From: Micromonospora sp. H61
GTDB lineage: Bacteria > Actinomycetota > Actinomycetes > Mycobacteriales > Micromonosporaceae
Direction of reading: 5' to 3'
NCBI RefSeq assembly: GCF_018070325.1
Contig: NZ_JAGPXY010000009.1
Location: forward strand, 1 to 64,000
Length of the DNA: 64,000 nucleotides
Shown here one piece after another: positions 53,543 to 62,467 of this stretch; the stretch's first letter is position 1; each line of letters opens with the position of its first letter. Below the pieces are notes generated by a model, which saw only the letters and a program-made list of their open reading frames with translations, was not told the DNA's origin and searched no databases. The position numbers and the translations under genes were made by a program.

Positions 53543-54577
53543 TCAGATGATCGTCCAGGTGTCGCCGCTGCCCAGCAGGCCGGCGAGCTGCTGCTCGGGG
53601 GTCTCGGTGACCTTGGCCTTGGCGGCCGCGAGCTGAGCCTGCACCACGCTGTCGTAGGACGGTCGGTCCACCGAGCGGAACACCCCGATCGGAGTGTTGC
53701 GCAGGTCCAGGCCGGGCAGCCGGGACAGCGCGAAGGCGTAAGCAGGGTCGGTCACCGTCGCGTCGTGCACGACGATCTCCTCCGGGCGGACCGAGTTGGT
53801 GTCCCGGACCTCCAGGCCGAAGCCGCCCGGCGGGTGCACCACGCAGAACTGCCCGTCGGCCCCGAAGGTGATCGGCTGGCCGTGCTCCAGGCGGATCAGG
53901 TAGTCGTCCCGCGTGGACGGGTCCTTGAGCTGCTCGAACGCCCCATCGTTGAAGATGTTGCAGTTCTGGTAGATCTCCACGAACGCCGAACCCTCGTGCT
54001 CCGCGGCGGCCCGCAGCACCGACTGGAGGTGCTTGCGGTCCGAGTCGATGGTGCGGCCCACGAAGCTGGCCTCCGCCCCGAGCGCGAGCGAGAGCGGGTT
54101 GAACGGGGCGTCCGCCGAGCCGGCCGGTGTCGACTTGGTGACCTTGCCGACCTCGGACGTCGGAGAATACTGGCCCTTGGTCAGACCGTAGATCCGGTTG
54201 TTGAACAGCAGGATCTTGAGGTTGACGTTGCGCCGCAGCGCGTGGATCAGGTGGTTGCCACCGATGGAGAGCGCGTCGCCGTCGCCGGTGACCACCCAGA
54301 CCGACAGGTCCGGCCGGGACACCGACAGGCCGGTTGCGATGGCCGGGGCCCGACCGTGGATCGAGTGCATCCCGTACGTGTTCATGTAGTACGGGAAGCG
54401 GGACGAGCAACCGATCCCGGAGACGAAGACGGTGCGCTCCCGGGGGATGTTCAGCTCCGGCATGAACTGCTGGATGGCTGCCAGGATCGCGTAGTCACCG
54501 CAGCCGGGGCACCAGCGCACCTCCTGGTCGGACTTGAAGTCCTTCGCGGTGAGCTTGACGGCGACGGGCTCAGACAT
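53543..54577 (-). CDS. korB: 2-oxoglutarate:ferredoxin oxidoreductase beta subunit
   Basis: This 344-residue subunit binds thiamine diphosphate (TGDGDALSIGGNHLIHALRRN) and has the [4Fe-4S] CxxC-type WCPGCGDY near the start, with IGCSSRFPYYMNTYG. Together with KorA it decarboxylates 2-oxoglutarate to succinyl-CoA, passing electrons to ferredoxin. Its start overlaps the korA end by 8 bases. Actinomycetes use this enzyme pair in place of or beside the 2-oxoglutarate dehydrogenase complex. Confidence 0.93.
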   Translation of the reverse strand: MSEPVAVKLTAKDFKSDQEVRWCPGCGDYAILAAIQQFMPELNIPRERTVFVSGIGCSSRFPYYMNTYGMHSIHGRAPAIATGLSVSRPDLSVWVVTGDGDALSIGGNHLIHALRRNVNLKILLFNNRIYGLTKGQYSPTSEVGKVTKSTPAGSADAPFNPLSLALGAEASFVGRTIDSDRKHLQSVLRAAAEHEGSAFVEIYQNCNIFNDGAFEQLKDPSTRDDYLIRLEHGQPITFGADGQFCVVHPPGGFGLEVRDTNSVRPEEIVVHDATVTDPAYAFALSRLPGLDLRNTPIGVFRSVDRPSYDSVVQAQLAAAKAKVTETPEQQLAGLLGSGDTWTII

Positions 54578-56417
54578 TCTTCAGCACCTCTTCCAGCGTC
54601 GTCTCCAGCTCGGCGGCCGTGAACGGAAGACCGCGGACCTGGTTGTAGCTGATCGCGTCGACCAGGTAGCGGGCCCGGATGACGTGGGCCAGCTGGCCCA
54701 GGTTCATCTCCGGGATGACCACCTTGTCGTACGAGCGGAGCACCTCACCGAGGTTGGCCGGCATCGGTGCCAGGTGCCGCAGGTGCGCCTGAGCGATGGA
54801 GAGACCACGCTGGCGGACCCCGCGGCACGCCGCGCCGATCGGCCCGTACGTCGAGCCCCAGCCGAGGACCAGCACCCGGGCGTCGCCGTCCGGGTCCTCC
54901 ACCTCGATATCCGGCACCGGGATCGTCTCGATCCGGGCGGCCCGGGTGCGCACCATGAAGTCGTGGTTGGCCGGGTCGTAGGAGATGTCGCCGGTCTTGT
55001 CGGCCTTCTCCAGACCGCCGATCCGGTGCTCCAGGCCCGCGGTGCCGGGAATCGCCCACGGCCGGGCCAGGGTCTCCGGGTCACGCAGGTAGGGCAGGAA
55101 GGTGGTGCCGTCCTCGCCGTTGGGCTTGGTGGCGAACTCGACCCGCAGGTCGGGCAGCGACTCCACGTCCGGCAGCAGCCACGGCTCGGAGCCGTTGGCG
55201 ACGTAGTTGTCGGACAGCAGGATCACCGGGGTGCGGTAGGTGAGCGCGATCCGGGCCGCCTCCAGCGCCGCGAAGAAGCAGTCCGACGGTGACCGGGGCG
55301 CGATCACCGCGACCGGCGCCTCACCGTGCCGACCGTAGAGCGCCATGTTGAGGTCGGCCTGCTCGGTCTTGGTCGGCATGCCGGTGGACGGGCCGGCGCG
55401 CTGCACGTCCACGATCACCAGCGGCAGCTCCAGCGCCACCGCGAGCGAGATCGTCTCGCTCTTGAGCGCCACGCCGGGACCGCTGGTGGTGGTCACGCCG
55501 AGCGACCCGCCGTAGGAGGCGCCCAGTGCGGCGCCGACGGCCGCGATCTCGTCCTCGGCCTGCACTGTGAGAACGCCGAAGCGCTTGTGCTTGCTCAGCT
55601 CGTGCAGGATGTCCGACGCGGGCGTGATCGGGTACGCGCCGAGGAAGACAGGCAGCCCGGAGCGGACCCCGGCGGCGACCAACCCCAGCGAGAGCGCCGC
55701 GTTGCCGGTGATGTTGCGGTACGTGCCCGGCTTCATCTTGGCCGGCTTGACCTCGTAGCGGACCCCGAAGTCCTCGGTGGTCTCGCCGAAGTTCCAGCCG
55801 GCCTTGAAGGCGGCGACGTTCGCGGCGACCAGCTCCGGACGGGCCGCGAACTTGCGCTCCAGGAAGCGCAGCGTCGACTCGTAGGGCCGGGAGTACATCC
55901 AGGAGAGCAGCCCGAGCGCGAACATGTTCTTCGACCGCTCGGCGTCCTTCTTGGACACCTGGTGGGCGGCGAGCGCGCCGACCGTCATCGAGGTCAGCGC
56001 CACCGGGTGCACCACGTAACCGGCCAGCGAGTCGTCGTCCAGCGGGCTGGCCTGGTAACCGACCTTGGCAAGGTTGCGCTTGGTGAACTCGTCGGTGTTG
56101 ACGATGATGTCCGCGCCGCGCGGCAGATCGGCCAGGTTGGCCTTGAGCGCCGCCGGGTTCATCGCCACCAGCACGTTGGGCGCGTCGCCCGGCGTGAGGA
56201 TGTCGTAGTCGGCGAAGTGCACCTGGAAGCTCGACACGCCGGGCAGGGTGCCGGCGGGGGCCCGGATCTCGGCGGGGAAGTTTGGCAGCGTAGAGATGTC
56301 GTTGCCGAGCTGCGCCGTCTCCGAGGTGAACCGGTCGCCGGTCAGCTGCATGCCGTCGCCGGAGTCACCGGCGAACCGGATGACCACCCGGTCGAGTTGA
56401 CGGATCTGCTTGGTCAC
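54570..56417 (-). CDS. korA: 2-oxoglutarate:ferredoxin oxidoreductase alpha subunit (gamma-alpha fusion)
   Basis: This 615-residue protein starts at GTG behind GAAGGTGG. An N-terminal gamma domain (VVIRFAGDSGDGMQLTGDRF) is fused to the alpha pyrimidine-binding domain (AYPITPASDILHELSKH, QAEDEIAAVGAALGASYGG) and the CoA/transketolase C-domain. This is the actinobacterial KorA layout. It forms the heterodimer with KorB. The 280-base region upstream holds its promoter; nothing else is coded there. Confidence 0.94.
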   Translation of the reverse strand: MTKQIRQLDRVVIRFAGDSGDGMQLTGDRFTSETAQLGNDISTLPNFPAEIRAPAGTLPGVSSFQVHFADYDILTPGDAPNVLVAMNPAALKANLADLPRGADIIVNTDEFTKRNLAKVGYQASPLDDDSLAGYVVHPVALTSMTVGALAAHQVSKKDAERSKNMFALGLLSWMYSRPYESTLRFLERKFAARPELVAANVAAFKAGWNFGETTEDFGVRYEVKPAKMKPGTYRNITGNAALSLGLVAAGVRSGLPVFLGAYPITPASDILHELSKHKRFGVLTVQAEDEIAAVGAALGASYGGSLGVTTTSGPGVALKSETISLAVALELPLVIVDVQRAGPSTGMPTKTEQADLNMALYGRHGEAPVAVIAPRSPSDCFFAALEAARIALTYRTPVILLSDNYVANGSEPWLLPDVESLPDLRVEFATKPNGEDGTTFLPYLRDPETLARPWAIPGTAGLEHRIGGLEKADKTGDISYDPANHDFMVRTRAARIETIPVPDIEVEDPDGDARVLVLGWGSTYGPIGAACRGVRQRGLSIAQAHLRHLAPMPANLGEVLRSYDKVVIPEMNLGQLAHVIRARYLVDAISYNQVRGLPFTAAELETTLEEVLKNV

Positions 56418-56697
56418 TGTGCCACCTTCGTTCGCGACTGCGGGGCTTGCCCGGCCACGGAACCTCCTTGACGCAACGCTTCACCGCACCGCCCAGGGCT
56501 GGTCCGGCCGCTGTCGTTCCTCACCTGAGAGCCTACGTCTAAGGGAGCCCTAACCATCCCCGGAGGTCCGCCGACTGGGACCGGATCGGGATGCGAAATG
56601 CCCACTTCTGTGGGGTTACGCACCGCCCGCCGTAATTCAGATCACCACCGGGTCGCGCCGACGACCCCGGCCGCGCGCTGCCGGGGTCGTCAGTCGA
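56418..56697. other. Intergenic region between korA and the surface-protein gene
   Basis: No gene is seen in these 280 bases. The right end holds the terminator of the surface-protein gene (56660-56691). The left part should contain the korA promoter on the minus strand; TAGGCT (near 56530, reading leftward) is a possible -10. Confidence 0.4.
56660..56691 (-). terminator. Terminator after the surface-protein gene
   Basis: GACGACCCCGG (56660-56670) pairs perfectly with CCGGGGTCGTC (56681-56691) around a 10-base loop, 7 bases past the stop. Confidence 0.8.
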
Positions 56698-58176
56698 TCA
56701 GTCGACCGGGTTGGGCGCGGGCTCGGGCGGCGGACCGCCGAGCCCGCGGCGCAGCGAGGTCGTGGCCAGCGTGAGAGCCAGCACCATCAGCAGCGTGGAG
56801 ACCGCGATCAGGATGACCGCGGTGCGCTGCACCGAGGTCAACCCGCCGTCCCCGGTCGTGGCGCCGGCGGGCAGTACGCCCTGCGAGCCGGTCGGCGCGG
56901 GCGGGGAGACCACCGGCGTGGCCAGTGCGGCCGCCGCGGTGATCCGGAAGCTCATCTGCACCCGACGGGTCGGGCCGCTGCGTGGATCGAGTTGACCGAT
57001 CACGGCCCCGGACAGCGGCGCCTCCCGCTGCGCCTGCGGCGTCGCCTCCACCGGTAGCTGCACCTCGGCGGTCGTGCCCGCCAGCACCAGGCCGGCGTCG
57101 CAGCGGGTACGCGTCGGGTCGACCGCCACGCAGCCGAGCGGTGGGGTCGGCACGGTCACCCCGGCCGGCAGGACGACCTCGACCCGGCCGGCGGCGTCCA
57201 CAGCGCCGGTGTTGCCCAGCCGGAGGGTGAGGGTGCTGGGGCCGCCGCTGATGTCGAAGGGCTCCTCGTCGGCGGCGAGCGCGATCCCGGGCACCGGCGG
57301 GCCCGCTGGGAAGAGCACCGCGAAGCCCTGGTCGTCGGTCGCCTCCCCGACCGCTCCCGGCGCGTCCGCGATGACCTGGACGGAGCCGCTGAGCGGCATC
57401 TGCTTCCACGCCGTGCCAGCGACCCGCAGCCGGAGCACGGTGCTGAACCGGACGCCCGCTCCGGCGGTCCAGGCACCGCATCGGTACGTCCCACCACCGT
57501 CGGCGACGCAGCCCTTCGTGCCGGCGTCGGTCAGCCCGGCGGGCAGCGTGTACGAGAGTCGGATCTGTTCCGTGGTGGTACCGGTGTTGTGCACCGTGAC
57601 CTGGAGGGTGGCTGCCGTGCTCGGCGTGTTCCAGTACGCCTCGGTGAGGGTGACGTCGCCGGTGGTGACCTGCACGCCCAGCGGGCTCTGCGGCGGCGGC
57701 GCCGAACCCGGGGCGGGCGGGCGGACCGTCGGCGCCGGCGGCGTTGGCGGGGCCGGGGGTGTCGTCGGTGGCACCGGGGGAGTTGAGCTGGGCGGTCGGG
57801 TGGTGCCACCTGGTGCGGGCGCGCTGGTGGTCGGCGCTGGCGGGATCTCCGGGGCGGTGGTCACCGGCGCCGGTGGCGTCGACTCCGGTGGTGGTGCGGT
57901 GGTCTCCGGTGCCGGGTCGGTCGGCTCCGGTTCACCGCCCGGGTCTTCGGTCGGGGTGGGCTCCTCCGCCGGTGTGGTCGGCGGCCCCTCGCCTCCCGGT
58001 TCGTTGACCGGCTCGGCCGAGGTCGCGACCGGGTCCGCGTCCGGTGCGGCCGCGCTGGCCCACGCCGGCCCCACGGCGAGCGCCGTGAGCAGGCCGAGCG
58101 CGAGCGCGGTCGCCAGCAGGGGCGTGGAACGCCGCCCCTCCGCCCGGTTACCGGGCGATGCCTTCACGCGGGCCAT
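56698..58176 (-). CDS. Cell-surface protein with Pro/Thr stalk, DUF11-like domains and C-terminal anchor
   Basis: The ATG at 58176 follows GGAGG. The 492-residue protein has a signal peptide (LLATALALGLLTALAVGPAWASA), then a Pro/Thr/Glu-rich low-complexity stalk (about 45-165). Two Ig-like/DUF11-type domains follow (LQVTVHNTGTTTEQIRLSYTLPAG; LTLRLGNTGAVDAAGRVEVVLPAG), then a C-terminal membrane helix (about 447-468) and an Arg-containing tail. It is probably a type I surface protein. Function unknown; no sortase motif is visible. Confidence 0.75.
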   Translation of the reverse strand: MARVKASPGNRAEGRRSTPLLATALALGLLTALAVGPAWASAAAPDADPVATSAEPVNEPGGEGPPTTPAEEPTPTEDPGGEPEPTDPAPETTAPPPESTPPAPVTTAPEIPPAPTTSAPAPGGTTRPPSSTPPVPPTTPPAPPTPPAPTVRPPAPGSAPPPQSPLGVQVTTGDVTLTEAYWNTPSTAATLQVTVHNTGTTTEQIRLSYTLPAGLTDAGTKGCVADGGGTYRCGAWTAGAGVRFSTVLRLRVAGTAWKQMPLSGSVQVIADAPGAVGEATDDQGFAVLFPAGPPVPGIALAADEEPFDISGGPSTLTLRLGNTGAVDAAGRVEVVLPAGVTVPTPPLGCVAVDPTRTRCDAGLVLAGTTAEVQLPVEATPQAQREAPLSGAVIGQLDPRSGPTRRVQMSFRITAAAALATPVVSPPAPTGSQGVLPAGATTGDGGLTSVQRTAVILIAVSTLLMVLALTLATTSLRRGLGGPPPEPAPNPVD

Positions 58177-58305
58177 CTGTCCTCCGGTGACATGGGTGGG
58201 TGTCCAATATTCGGTAACAGTTGCCCCGGTGCACTAGTCCCATCTGGAAACAAATCCGTAACGTGTTTGGGACGACCCCTCCGGGCGGACGGTAGGCTCC
58301 CGACT

Positions 58306-58683
58306 GTGAACGGATACCTGGGCTCGTACGCGACGCTCGGGCTCCTGCTGCTCGCCAGCGTTGTCTTCTTCGTTACGGCGTTCTCGGCCAACCGGGTGTT
58401 ACGCCCGGCGCGTCCGGCCGACCCGCCGGGCAAGCGGGCCAGCTACGAGTGCGGGCTCGACCCGGTCGGCGCCGACTGGGCGCAGATGCAGATCCGCTAC
58501 TACGTGTACGCCTACCTCTACGTCCTGTTCGCGGTCGAGGCGGTGTTCCTCTTTCCCTGGGCGGTGGTCTTCGACCGGCCGGGCTTCGGTCTGGTGACGG
58601 TGGTGGAGATGGCGGTGTTCGTGGCCGTGCTCGCGCTCGGCATCCTCTACGCCTGGCGTAGGAACATCCTCCGCTGGACCTGA
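58306..58683 (+). CDS. nuoA: NADH-quinone oxidoreductase subunit A, isolated copy
   Basis: The GTG at 58306 lies 7 bases after TAGGCT, so the message is likely leaderless. The 125-residue membrane protein has three helices and the NuoA core SYECGLDPVGADWAQMQIRYY and VLFAVEAVFLFPWAVVF, with the conserved Cys and Glu residues. NuoA forms part of the proton-pumping arm of complex I. No other nuo gene follows; the next gene is on the opposite strand, so this is a stand-alone copy or the window separates it from its partners. Confidence 0.9.
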   Translation: MNGYLGSYATLGLLLLASVVFFVTAFSANRVLRPARPADPPGKRASYECGLDPVGADWAQMQIRYYVYAYLYVLFAVEAVFLFPWAVVFDRPGFGLVTVVEMAVFVAVLALGILYAWRRNILRWT

Positions 58684-58750
58684 GCGCCACTGCCTCCGGC
58701 GATCGTGTCGGTCCGTCCGGCCGTTCGCGGTCGGTTACGGCGACGACCGG

Positions 58751-59620
58751 TCAGGCGAGCCCTCGGCGGGTGGCAGTGGGCGGGCGGTCGCCTCGGATCG
58801 AGGCCACCATGTCCAGCACCCGGCGGGTCGGGCCGACCTGGTGGGCCCGGAAGACCCGGGCGCCCGACCAGGCCGAGACGGCCGTCGCGGCGAGCGTCCC
58901 CTCCAGCCGTTCGGCCACCGGCAGGCCCAACGTCTCACCGATGAAGTCCTTGTTGGAGAGCGCCACCAGCACCGGCCAGCCGGTCGCGGTCAGCTCGTCC
59001 AGTCGGCGGGTGATCTCCAGCGAGTGCCGGGTGTTCTTGCCGAAGTCGTGCGCCGGGTCGATGAGGATGCCGTCGGGGCGTACCCCTGCCGCCACCGCGC
59101 CCTCGGCGAGCCCGGTCACCGTCGCGACCACGTCGGCGACCACGTCGGTGAAGGCTGCCCGGTGCGGCCTGGTCCGCGGCGTCAGCCCGCCGGCGTGCGA
59201 ACAGACCAGGCCGGCGCCGGTCCGGGCGGCCACCCGGACCAACGCCGGGTCGACGCCCGACCAGGTGTCGTTGAGGAGGTCGGCCCCGGCCGCCACGGCC
59301 TCCGTCGCCACCTCGGCCCGCCAGGTGTCGATGGAGATCACCACCTCCGGAAACGCGGCTCGGACGGCGGCGATGGTGTCCACCGTGCGCCGGATCTCCT
59401 CGGCGACGTCCACGTCCGCGCCGGGGCCGGCCTTGACGCCGCCGATGTCGATGATGGCCGCGCCCTCGTCCACCGCCCGCTCCACAGCGCGAAGAGCGCT
59501 GTCCGCGGCGTAGGTGGCCCCGCGGTCGAAGAACGAGTCCGGCGTGCGGTTGATGATCGCCATCACCACCAGCTCGCCGGGGGCGAACGTGTGCCCACCC
59601 AGCCGAAGCGCCCCGGCCAT
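58751..59620 (-). CDS. folP: Dihydropteroate synthase homologue (FolP2-like)
   Basis: The ATG at 59620 has CAGGAGG upstream. The 289-residue TIM-barrel protein has MAIINRTPDSFFDRGATY, IDIGGVKAGPGADVDVAEE, ISIDTWRAEVA and LLNDTWSG. The INRTPDSF(F/Y) opening and the neighbours (DivIVA-like and tag genes, compare Rv1207-Rv1210 of Mycobacterium tuberculosis) mark it as the FolP2 branch, whose enzymatic role in folate synthesis is doubtful. A canonical folP1 in a fol operon would be elsewhere. Confidence 0.85.
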   Translation of the reverse strand: MAGALRLGGHTFAPGELVVMAIINRTPDSFFDRGATYAADSALRAVERAVDEGAAIIDIGGVKAGPGADVDVAEEIRRTVDTIAAVRAAFPEVVISIDTWRAEVATEAVAAGADLLNDTWSGVDPALVRVAARTGAGLVCSHAGGLTPRTRPHRAAFTDVVADVVATVTGLAEGAVAAGVRPDGILIDPAHDFGKNTRHSLEITRRLDELTATGWPVLVALSNKDFIGETLGLPVAERLEGTLAATAVSAWSGARVFRAHQVGPTRRVLDMVASIRGDRPPTATRRGLA

Positions 59621-59776
59621 GCCCGCCTCCTGGAAGTTCACGCCGTCGCCGCCGCGTCGGCCGGTCCCGACGCTAGTCGGTCGCCCGTCCACGATTCCGG
59701 CCGGGCGTCGGCACCGATCGTGATCGAGGCGGGTGGCGGGGTCGCTCCCGGCCGGCTGCCATGCCACGATCAGTAC

Positions 59777-60409
59777 ATGGGTCAGCTTCTGCTCCTCCTG
59801 GTTGTGGCGTTGACCGTCGCGGCGGTGATATTCGGCGTGACGGTGCTGGTCAGCGGGCGTGATCCCGGCCTGGTGCCGGCCGAGCCGGATTCGCAGGCCG
59901 TGGCGTTGCCGGGCACCCGCCCGTTGCGCGAATCCGACGTGGGGGCGGTCCGTTTCGACACCGGGTTGCGCGGGTACCGGATGGACCAGGTCGATCAGGC
60001 GTTGCGCCGTGCCGCCTACGACATCGGTTACAAGTCCGAGCTGATCGGCGTACTGGAGTCGGAGGTCATCGCCTTGCGTGAGGGGCGCACCGACGATGCG
60101 GACGTGCTGCGGCAGGCCCGCGAGCAGTCCGCCAGCAAGGTGGCTCCCGCGGAAGCGGCTGAGCCGGGCGAGGCGGCCGAGCCGGGCGAGGCAGTGGATT
60201 CGGGTAAAGACGTGCCGCTGACCGGCGAGGCGGGCTCGGCCCCGGTCGGCTCGACGACTCCCGGCCCGTTGCCCGCCGCCAGCTCGTCCCCGGCGGATTC
60301 CGACGGGGTGGCTCCCGCCGCCGCGCCCGCCGACGACGAGTCGGCCGATCGCGAGCAGACCGCCGGCACCGAGCAGCGCGACGCGGTGGTTCGGTCGGAG
60401 TCGGCGTGA
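59777..60409 (+). CDS. DivIVA-domain membrane protein
   Basis: This 210-residue protein has one N-terminal membrane helix (LLLLLVVALTVAAVIFGVTVLV). A short DivIVA-like domain follows (VRFDTGLRGYRMDQVDQALRRAAYDI, then ELIGVLESEVIALREGR), and an Ala/Pro/Glu-rich disordered tail. Such proteins resemble Rv1209/SepIVA-type septum or pole-associated factors. The gene overlaps the next by four bases and sits next to folP and tag, a neighbourhood conserved in actinobacteria (recalled, not checked). Confidence 0.8.
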   Translation: MGQLLLLLVVALTVAAVIFGVTVLVSGRDPGLVPAEPDSQAVALPGTRPLRESDVGAVRFDTGLRGYRMDQVDQALRRAAYDIGYKSELIGVLESEVIALREGRTDDADVLRQAREQSASKVAPAEAAEPGEAAEPGEAVDSGKDVPLTGEAGSAPVGSTTPGPLPAASSSPADSDGVAPAAAPADDESADREQTAGTEQRDAVVRSESA

Positions 60410-60903
60410 CCGAGCCGGAGGGCGCTGACGATCTTCGCGACGCGGCCCGACCCGGCGCCGGTGAGGTGACCGCCACGGTGATCGTCGAGGCCCCGGCGGC
60501 GCGGGTGTTCGCCGCGCTGCTCGCCTGGGAACGTCAGTCCGACTGGATCCCGTTCACCCGCGTCCGGGTGGTCGAGGGCGACGGGCGCGAGGGCAGCCGG
60601 ATCGAGGCGGTGACCGCGCTCGGCCGGGCGACGCTGCGCGACGAGATGCGGGTGGTCCGGGTCGACGAGCCGTACGAGATCGGCGTCGTGCACCACGGCC
60701 AGCTGCTGCGTGGCCCGGGGGTGCTGCGCTGCACCCAGCTGGACCGGGACCGCACCCAGGTCGTCTGGCACGAGTGGTTCCACCTGCCGGGCGGTCGGGC
60801 CGGTCGGCTGGCCTGGCCGGTGCTCTGGCCCGGCTCCAAGCTCGGCCTCACCCAGGCGCTGAAGAGGTTTGCCCGTCTGGTCGAGCAGGGCCGGCTGCCC
60901 TGA
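60406..60903 (+). CDS. SRPBCC-family protein
   Basis: This 165-residue protein starts at GTG within the DivIVA-like stop. It has the SRPBCC pattern TATVIVEAPAARVFAALLAWERQSDWIPF, long hydrophobic strands and a C-terminal helix. It is a putative ligand-binding protein; no enzymatic role can be read. Its last 56 bases overlap the convergent desaturase-like gene on the other strand. Confidence 0.78.
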   Translation: MTEPEGADDLRDAARPGAGEVTATVIVEAPAARVFAALLAWERQSDWIPFTRVRVVEGDGREGSRIEAVTALGRATLRDEMRVVRVDEPYEIGVVHHGQLLRGPGVLRCTQLDRDRTQVVWHEWFHLPGGRAGRLAWPVLWPGSKLGLTQALKRFARLVEQGRLP

Positions 60904-61744
60904 CCGGCGAGCCCGGTGCCGGCTGCCAGCCGGGTGCGCGGAAGAGATGCCCGACCCGGTGCCGCCAGGTCACCGCGGCGCGCACGTCCCGGGCGATCGA
61001 GGCGTACTCGTGGAAGGCCACCCGGACCGGGTTGTAGCTGCCGAGGTTCTTGGTCAGGCCGTACACGCAACGTTCCCGTTCCGGCGCGAACGACTTGAAG
61101 AGCCGGTCCCAGACGATCAGGATGCCGCCGAAGTTGCGGTCCAGGTAGCTGCCCTGCGACGCGTGGTGCACCCGGTGGTGCGACGGGGTGTTGAACACCG
61201 CCTCGTACCAGCGCGGCATCTTCTCGATCCGCTCGGTGTGGATCCAGAACTGGTAGAGCAGGTTGACCGAGCCGCAGAACGCGACCACGGCCGGGTGGAC
61301 GCCGGCCACGATCAGCGGAATGTAGAACACCCAACTGGTAAGGCCGGTCCATGGCTGGCGCAGCGCTGTGGAGAGGTTGAACCGCTGCGACGAGTGGTGC
61401 ACCACGTGCGAGGCCCAGAGGATGCGGATCACGTGGTGGCCGCGGTGCGACCAGTAGTAGCAGAAGTCCTGCGCGAGCAGGATCAGCGGCCAGGTCCACC
61501 AGAGTTCGGCGACCCGCAGCGGGGTGAGCGCGTAGAGCAGCGCGTACGCGGCGGCGATCGGCACCTTCCAGAGCAGGTCGGCGAAGATGCTGCCCAGCCC
61601 CATCGTCAGGCTGGTCGCTGTGTCGGCGCCGCCGTAGCCGACCTCGTCGTCGTCGCGGTGCAGCAGGTAGGAGACCCGCTCCAGCACGATGAGCAGCACG
61701 AAGGCCGGGATCGACCAGGCGATGACGTCCGGGAACTCCTTCAC
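60848..61744 (-). CDS. Sterol desaturase / fatty acid hydroxylase superfamily protein
   Basis: The GTG at 61744 follows GGAGG; further upstream frame is unlikely to be coding. The 298-residue membrane protein has four to five helices and the di-iron His clusters HRGHH, HVVHH and HHRVHH. It probably hydroxylates or desaturates a lipid, carotenoid or hopanoid. Its 3' end overlaps the SRPBCC gene by 56 bases tail to tail. Confidence 0.88.
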   Translation of the reverse strand: MKEFPDVIAWSIPAFVLLIVLERVSYLLHRDDDEVGYGGADTATSLTMGLGSIFADLLWKVPIAAAYALLYALTPLRVAELWWTWPLILLAQDFCYYWSHRGHHVIRILWASHVVHHSSQRFNLSTALRQPWTGLTSWVFYIPLIVAGVHPAVVAFCGSVNLLYQFWIHTERIEKMPRWYEAVFNTPSHHRVHHASQGSYLDRNFGGILIVWDRLFKSFAPERERCVYGLTKNLGSYNPVRVAFHEYASIARDVRAAVTWRHRVGHLFRAPGWQPAPGSPVRAAGPARPDGQTSSAPG

Positions 61745-61800
61745 CGCGTGGCCTCCGCTCGCCGTCACCGGTCGGGGCGCACCGTCGGGTGACCTCGACC

Positions 61801-61812
61801 TACCGGTCGGTA
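61801..61812 (-). promoter_or_regulatory. TetR-type palindrome upstream of the desaturase-like gene
   Basis: TACCGGTCGGTA is an imperfect palindrome (TACCG/CGGTA around GT) of the form bound by many TetR regulators, 57 bases upstream of the desaturase start and 70 bases before the tag start. No TetR gene is in the window. Confidence 0.45.
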
Positions 61813-61881
61813 ACAAGCACCATAGGCAGCCGGGCGGCCGGTGGCAATGGGCTGTCGGACGGATGCCCTAGCGTGTACGAG

Positions 61882-62463
61882 GTGACTGACCTGGTGATCG
61901 GCGCGGATGGGCTGGCTCGCTGCGCCTGGGGGTCGAGCACCCCCGACTACGCCATCTACCACGACACGGAGTGGGGGCGGCCGCTGCGCGGCGACGACGC
62001 GCTCTACGAGCGGATGACGCTGGAGGCGTTCCAGTCCGGGTTGTCCTGGCTGACCATCCTGCGCAAGCGTCCGGCGTTCCGGCTGGCCTTCGACGAGTTC
62101 CACATCCCGACCGTCGCCCGCTACGACGACGCCGACGTCACCCGGCTGCTCGCCGACGCCGGCATCGTCCGCAACCGGGCCAAGATCGAGGCGGCGATCG
62201 CCAACGCCCGCGCCGCACTGGAGCTGCCGGAGGGTCTGTCCGCCCTGCTCTGGTCCTTCGCGCCGGAGCCCCGGCCAACTCGCCCCGCCTCGTTCGCCGA
62301 GCTGGCACCGATCACCCCGGAGTCCACGGCGATGGCCAAGGCACTCAAGAAACGCGGCTTCCGGTTCGTCGGCCCGACCACCGCCTACGCGCTGATGCAG
62401 GCCACCGGGATGGTCGACGATCACATCGTCGGCTGTCACGTCACCCTCCCACCGGCGACGTGA
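61882..62463 (+). CDS. tag: DNA-3-methyladenine glycosylase I
   Basis: The GTG at 61882 lies 7 bases after TAGCGT (61869-61874), suggesting leaderless translation; another GTG at 61873 is possible. The 193-residue enzyme has the Tag opening RCAWGSSTPDYAIYHDTEWG, FQSGLSWLTILRKR and the zinc-site end DHIVGCHV. It removes 3-methyladenine from DNA in base excision repair. Position beside folP matches the tag gene neighbourhood in actinobacteria. Confidence 0.93.
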   Translation: MTDLVIGADGLARCAWGSSTPDYAIYHDTEWGRPLRGDDALYERMTLEAFQSGLSWLTILRKRPAFRLAFDEFHIPTVARYDDADVTRLLADAGIVRNRAKIEAAIANARAALELPEGLSALLWSFAPEPRPTRPASFAELAPITPESTAMAKALKKRGFRFVGPTTAYALMQATGMVDDHIVGCHVTLPPAT

Positions 62464-62467
62464 TGAG

